Assembly: GCA_964420985.1 (NCBI GenBank)
Contig: CAYQUT010000002.1
Span: 62,001 to 126,000 of the forward strand
Length of the DNA: 64,000 bases
DNA from: CAMCTV01 sp964420985
GTDB lineage: Bacteria; Bacteroidota; Bacteroidia; Flavobacteriales_D; Sanyastnellaceae
Reading direction: 5' to 3'
Under the pieces are notes generated by a model that was not told the origin of the DNA, made no database searches, and was given only the letters and a program-made list of their open reading frames with translations. The translations under genes were made by a program, and so were the position numbers. Position 1 is the first letter of the stretch. Every line of letters begins with the position of its first letter. Shown here in pieces: positions 63,878-64,000 of the stretch.

Positions 63878-64000
63878 TCAAACACTCAACCAAGAACTAT
63901 CTCCATAACTCAGAAAACGGTAGTCATGGTCCAGTGCACTTTGGTAAATTCGCTTCCAATCCTCCCCAACAATGGCATGCACCAACAGCAACAATGTACT
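63878..64000 (-). CDS. queA: S-adenosylmethionine:tRNA ribosyltransferase-isomerase QueA, C-terminal end
   Basis: The minus-strand frame is open from the right edge to a TGA at plus 63878-63880. The 40 visible residues, STLLLLVHAIVGEDWKRIYQ then HDYRFLSYGDSSWL, match the conserved QueA C-terminus (STLLMLV-x-AFAG ... YRFxSYGDA). QueA transfers the ribose of SAM to preQ1 in tRNA, giving epoxyqueuosine, the substrate of QueG encoded at 19438-20364. The rest of the gene lies outside the window. Confidence 0.85.
   Translation of the reverse strand, partial: STLLLLVHAIVGEDWKRIYQSALDHDYRFLSYGDSSWLSV

Noticed and set aside
63624..63893. 89-residue minus-strand frame at the right end
   Set aside because: It crosses the ppiD terminator, the hairpin element and ppiD codons; the true minus-strand gene here is the queA end in another frame.

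Overview
The window reads as a chromosomal stretch of a Bacteroidota bacterium, most likely order Flavobacteriales (family not resolvable by eye). The evidence is: an alternative complex III operon joined to an aa3-type oxidase; gldD and gldE; a protein with a type IX secretion (T9SS) C-terminal sorting domain; small families typical of the phylum (DUF6089, DUF6728, DUF4159, TIGR02757); almost no Shine-Dalgarno sequences; and many matches to the Bacteroidota promoter (TTTG or TTG, about 20 bp, then TAnnTTTG). Coding density is very high. I see no prophage, insertion sequence, CRISPR array, rRNA or tRNA, and no gene-free stretch longer than about 250 bases. The left edge cuts a bacilliredoxin gene and the right edge cuts queA.

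Layout: (1) 1-6 kb: bacilliredoxin end, RhlE-type DEAD-box helicase plus fatty-acid desaturase, then on the minus strand tyrosine catabolism (hmgA-hppD) and a SPOR-like secreted protein. (2) 6-17.7 kb: the respiratory operon actABCDEF-coxB-coxA, carrying electrons from quinol to oxygen, closed by a strong terminator. (3) 17.7-26.5 kb: outer-membrane protein, ruvB, queG, two exported unknowns, birA (minus), rsfS, then ftsH-cdsA-psd (membrane quality control and phospholipid synthesis). (4) 26.5-29 kb minus: universal stress protein, alpha/beta hydrolase, pdxJ. (5) 29-36.8 kb plus: CBS protein, nadK, DUF6089, uppS, bamA, two OmpH/Skp chaperones, murI, a classic envelope-biogenesis cluster. (6) 36.8-40.2 kb: LYS1-like dehydrogenase, paaA and divergent paaE. 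(7) 40.2-45.7 kb: valS and a large M43 metalloprotease secreted by T9SS. (8) 45.7-52.6 kb minus: one tight operon rimP-nusA-infB-pssA-purS-hemL. (9) 52.7-56.2 kb minus: mutY, then ssb-gldE-gldD. (10) 56.2-64 kb: hup, TPR protein, a 31-residue basic ribosomal-type protein, rng, DUF6728, ridA, pabA-type amidotransferase, DUF4159, TIGR02757, ppiD, and the 3' end of queA.

Most genes are housekeeping. The more interesting signals are small: an intrinsic-terminator hairpin between a near-perfect promoter and rimP (candidate attenuator of the nusA operon); a structured hairpin element next to queA; two long perfect inverted repeats (17 bp and 13 bp), one of which covers a promoter -7 box; a terminator that lies inside the signal-peptide region of a downstream gene; and an M43 protease whose catalytic domain is split by about 200 residues. 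Promoter, leader and operator statements are motif reading only. Family assignments rest on recognised motifs, not on database searches.
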